From the NCBI GenBank assembly GCA_021163175.1, contig JAGGXG010000161.1:1-7191 (forward strand): 7,191 nucleotides of DNA, given 5' to 3'. Origin of the DNA: Thermoplasmata archaeon. GTDB lineage: Archaea > Thermoplasmatota > E2 > UBA202 > JdFR-43. Numbering within the stretch: position 1 is the stretch's first letter; every line of letters begins with the position of its first letter. The notes beneath the pieces are model-generated. The model did not search any database. It saw only the letters and a list, made by a program, of their open reading frames with translations, and was not told where the DNA came from. Shown here one piece after another: positions 6,038 through 7,191 of this stretch. A program made the position numbers and the translations under genes.

Positions 6038-6446
6038 GAAGTTTACTCATTTGATTTAATTTTTTTGTATTTTGCACTACCATGCCCCTTATGCTTTGAA
6101 AGTGGCTCTTCGCATTTGTGTATTATGTTTCCTGTCGTTTTATCCTTTACTATTTCTTTATATTGATCTTTTTCTCTGTCTATGTACATTTCTTTATGAT
6201 ACCATTTCCCAGACTTGTGATGCAGATCATCTCCAACCTTAAATTCTCGAATAGGTTTCTTAAATCCTTGCCTTTTTACTTTTCCTTTGATTTGATCATG
6301 CAATTCTATTTTGTCTTTGAGAGTTACTATTATATTCCTTTTCTTGCTGCCACAGTTTGGGCAAACTTCATTGTCATTGGATAATTTTTTCCCGCAATTT
6401 CTACAGTAGATCTCTATCATCTTCATTCACCATAAATTTCGCCTAA
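5955..6446 (-). mobile_element. Gene-cassette-like unit carrying the zinc-ribbon gene
   Basis: Read on the minus strand, this 492-bp unit runs from the cut point of GTTAGGC (G at 6447, TT from 6446), through a 20-nt leader and one ORF, to the palindrome and the G of its GTTATCC end (5955). This is the structure of a single-ORF integron cassette. The upstream core matches GTTRRRY exactly; the downstream core keeps GTT but not the purines. The boundaries are inferred from the core sites. An alternative reading is a small element bounded by the 14-bp inverted repeats 6032-6045 and 6433-6446. Confidence 0.4.
6043..6426 (-). CDS. Zinc-ribbon protein with conserved C-terminal domain, unknown function
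   Basis: This is a 127-residue protein. A four-cysteine zinc ribbon lies at the N-terminus (CRNCGKK...CPNCGSK; Cys8, Cys11, Cys22, Cys25). The rest contains DDLHHKSGKWYHKEMYIDRE (67-86), KTTGNIIHKCEEPLSKHKG (97-115) and HGSAK (115-119), rich in His and Lys. I recognise the second half as a block seen in small hypothetical zinc-ribbon proteins of scattered bacteria and archaea; its function is not known to me. The ATG at 6426 has GGTGA 7 nt upstream; an in-frame ATG at 6420 is possible. The stop codon is only 5 nt from the palindromic element, and the start is 20 nt from a GTTAGGC core, as in a gene cassette. Confidence 0.8.
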   Translation of the reverse strand: MKMIEIYCRNCGKKLSNDNEVCPNCGSKKRNIIVTLKDKIELHDQIKGKVKRQGFKKPIREFKVGDDLHHKSGKWYHKEMYIDREKDQYKEIVKDKTTGNIIHKCEEPLSKHKGHGSAKYKKIKSNE

Positions 6447-6459
6447 CCCAGCGAAATTT
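6433..6459. repeat. Hairpin with GTTAGGC core; partner of an inverted repeat at 6032-6045
   Basis: AAATTTCGC (6434-6442) and GCGAAATTT (6451-6459) are perfect 9-bp arms around an 8-nt loop. Within it the minus strand reads GTTAGGC (6447-6441), an exact GTTRRRY core. TAAATTTCGCCTAA (6433-6446) is also the reverse complement, at 13 of 14 positions, of TTAGGCGAAGTTTA (6032-6045). The zinc-ribbon gene is therefore bracketed by inverted repeats, the left one covering its stop codon. Confidence 0.7.
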
Positions 6460-6468
6460 TTATTCGGA

Positions 6469-6482
6469 TAATCTTTATAATT
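6469..6482 (-). promoter_or_regulatory. Promoter of the zinc-ribbon gene
   Basis: The minus strand reads ATTATAAAGATTAT, a good archaeal TATA box. A start site about 26 bp downstream would fall near 6451, giving a 25-nt leader with a GGTGA Shine-Dalgarno site before the ATG at 6426. The promoter lies outside the proposed cassette boundary (6446), in the place where an integron's cassette promoter would be. Confidence 0.45.
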
Positions 6483-6566
6483 GGAGTTATAGCGAAATAA
6501 TTTTATTTCATTTTTCACTAATTGACATGCATTTGAATCTTAAAAATCTTACGCCCCAGAAAGGAA

Positions 6567-6764
6567 ATGGTTTGGGGAAAATTGATTGAGGAAATAAAGT
6601 TGGGAAATATTGCCTTTAATAAAAAGAGAAATGAAATTACAAATCGTTTGAGCATGGAAGAAATAAAATGGAAAGAACAGCAGATACCAAACACCCAGAT
6701 ATACACCCATGTAGCAAACAGAGGTATAAAAAATTTGCAAATTTACTCTAAGGGCTATTCATCA
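6567..6764 (+). pseudogene. Tyrosine recombinase (integrase) remnant
   Basis: The frame starting at the ATG at 6567 contains PNTQIYTHVANRGIKNLQ (residues 41-58). This matches the C-terminal catalytic-tyrosine block of Xer/IntI-type tyrosine recombinases: TQIYTHVA is identical to the segment I recall in E. coli XerD, and YTHVxNRG resembles integron integrases. The expected nucleophile is Tyr46 (6702-6704). The preceding catalytic Arg, the HxxR box and the LGH box are missing. Only about 40 residues (KLIEEIKLGNIAFNKKRNE...) precede it, perhaps an N-terminal scrap joined by an internal deletion. Beyond about residue 62 the frame turns into Ser/Phe/Leu-rich sequence with no family features, although it stays open to 6941. 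The expected SPLD-like ending is absent. The gene points away from the minus-strand island genes, as intI does in integrons. Confidence 0.6.
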
Positions 6765-6834
6765 TCTCTTTCATCTCATTTTCTTTCTTTTCCATCTTTT
6801 CTGTTCTTTTCATATCTCCCCTTTCTTCGAGCAT
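6748..6834 (-). CDS. Possible leaderless small charged protein (28 aa)
   Basis: This short frame reads MLEERGDMKRTEKMEKKENE and ends EMKEMMNSP: a highly charged, Met-rich, probably helical peptide. I do not recognise it. A TATA box is centred about 27 bp before the ATG at 6834, the same geometry as the leaderless genes elsewhere in the window. An in-frame ATG at 6849 would add five residues (MELLA). It lies antisense to the featureless end of the integrase-remnant frame, which it may explain. The evidence is start geometry and composition only. Confidence 0.35.
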   Translation of the reverse strand: MLEERGDMKRTEKMEKKENEMKEMMNSP

Positions 6835-6856
6835 GGCTAAAAGTTCCATCAAATTG

Positions 6857-6868
6857 CATTATAAGCTT
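6857..6868 (-). promoter_or_regulatory. TATA box before the small ORF
   Basis: The minus strand reads AAGCTTATAATG, centred about 27 bp before the ATG at 6834. The plus strand of the same site (CATTATAAGCTT) is also TATA-like, but it faces only a 16-codon frame (ATG at 6875), so the direction is uncertain. The rest of 6835-6932 holds nothing else I can support. Confidence 0.35.
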
Positions 6869-6932
6869 TTCATTATGGTTGCAAAGAAGGAAGATAAAAT
6901 GGGAAATCGTAGCATCCCTCTATAAAATCAGA

Positions 6933-7191
6933 CTAATGTAGTTTTTTCTTTTTCCAGAATATTGCTATCGCCACCGCCGCTATGGCGACGACAGCTTCAA
7001 AGCCTGGCGTGCTGCTTCCATTGTTATTGTTGCCATTGTTGTTGCTATTATTATTTCCATTGTTTCCATTATTTCCAATATATTCTGGCTTTGTTGCCTT
7101 AATTCCTTTTGATATACGCAGCATATTTGCTATCATGTAAGCATATTTGTAGTAAATCAATGCATCTCCTTTATTTTCCATGCTTCTTCCA
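6933..7191 (-). CDS. C-terminus of a surface protein with PGF-CTERM anchor (5' part outside window)
   Basis: The reading frame enters from the right edge (three codons precede the Met at 7181), so this is the tail of a longer gene. The visible 85 residues contain a helical stretch (DALIYYKYAYMIANMLRISKG), a low-complexity Asn/Gly linker (about 35-58), then STPGFEAVVAIAAVAIAIFW and a KKKK cluster ending KLH. TPGF followed by a short membrane segment and basic tail is the PGF-CTERM signal: archaeosortase A cleaves or processes it and the protein is lipid-anchored at the cell surface. The linker is a typical glycosylatable cell-wall spacer. The function of the main domain lies outside the window. 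No signal peptide or archaeosortase gene can be seen here. Confidence 0.85.
   Translation of the reverse strand, partial: GRSMENKGDALIYYKYAYMIANMLRISKGIKATKPEYIGNNGNNGNNNSNNNGNNNNGSSTPGFEAVVAIAAVAIAIFWKKKKLH

Noticed and set aside
5547..6054. Two overlapping + strand frames of 108 and 143 codons
   Set aside because: Both are antisense to mntA, whose nucleotidyltransferase motif is complete; the longer one also runs through the palindromic element.
6118..6384. + strand Phe/Tyr-rich frame
   Set aside because: Antisense of the zinc-ribbon gene, which has four metal-binding cysteines and a Shine-Dalgarno site.
6024..6454. Target-site duplication around the inverted repeats
   Set aside because: The outer flanks (TCCA and CCCA) agree at only three bases, which is not convincing.
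6450..6498. Direct repeat AGCGAAAT (6450-6457 and 6491-6498) as an integrase-binding site
   Set aside because: Eight bases in AT-rich sequence may occur by chance, and one copy is already explained by the 6434-6459 hairpin.
6518..6740. Minus-strand hydrophobic frames
   Set aside because: They are antisense to the segment encoding TQIYTHVANRG, which is a recognisable recombinase motif.
6875..6925. + strand 16-codon frame (MVAKKEDKMGNRSIPL)
   Set aside because: Too short, and the TATA element upstream is only 14 bp away, which does not fit the start geometry seen elsewhere.
7018..7076. Short tandem-like repeats suggesting a CRISPR or a regulatory repeat
   Set aside because: They are codon-level repeats of an Asn/Gly linker in frame with the PGF-CTERM protein; no repeat-spacer regularity.

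Overview
The window looks like an archaeal chromosome of low G+C content, most plausibly a euryarchaeote of the Thermoplasmatota type. The archaeal markers are a homomeric archaeal NAC (NAC plus UBA domain), an ADP-forming acyl-CoA synthetase, a protein ending in a PGF-CTERM (archaeosortase) sorting signal, and TATA boxes centred about 26 bp before start codons with no Shine-Dalgarno site, as in leaderless archaeal mRNAs. The phylum is inference: there is no rRNA or tRNA in the window.

Left part (1-2867), housekeeping. On the minus strand are a partial acyl-CoA synthetase alpha region running off the left edge and, just upstream of it, a small GRAM/PH-like protein. Diverging from that is nac (+), which overlaps tail-to-tail with a RimI-type N-acetyltransferase (-). 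The acetyltransferase in turn diverges from gcvH (+). The two divergent spacers carry back-to-back TATA elements.

Middle (2481-5166), an apparent + strand operon: gcvH, an OPT-family oligopeptide transporter with a clear internal Shine-Dalgarno site, and a PqqD-like small protein overlapping the transporter's end by 47 nt. A 52-nt imperfect hairpin ending in a T-run closes this unit.

Right part (about 5190-6850), an accessory island. Three genes lie in the same (-) orientation: a zinc-ribbon protein of unknown function, then the MntA antitoxin and HepT toxin, coupled by an ATGA overlap. The zinc-ribbon gene has the layout of an integron gene cassette. On the minus strand an exact GTTAGGC core lies 14 nt before its start codon. 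Five nt after its stop codon begins an 89-nt imperfect palindrome with attC-like ends. On the other side, reading away from these genes, is a + strand relic of a tyrosine recombinase that keeps the catalytic-tyrosine end (TQIYTHVANRG) but has lost the central catalytic region. The arrangement (integrase pointing away, promoter, core site, cassettes) matches an integron, here apparently decayed or minimal. This is the most interesting part of the window and remains a hypothesis.

Right edge (6748-7191): a possible 28-residue leaderless small protein, and the C-terminus of a larger surface protein with an Asn/Gly-rich linker and a PGF-CTERM anchor, both on the minus strand.
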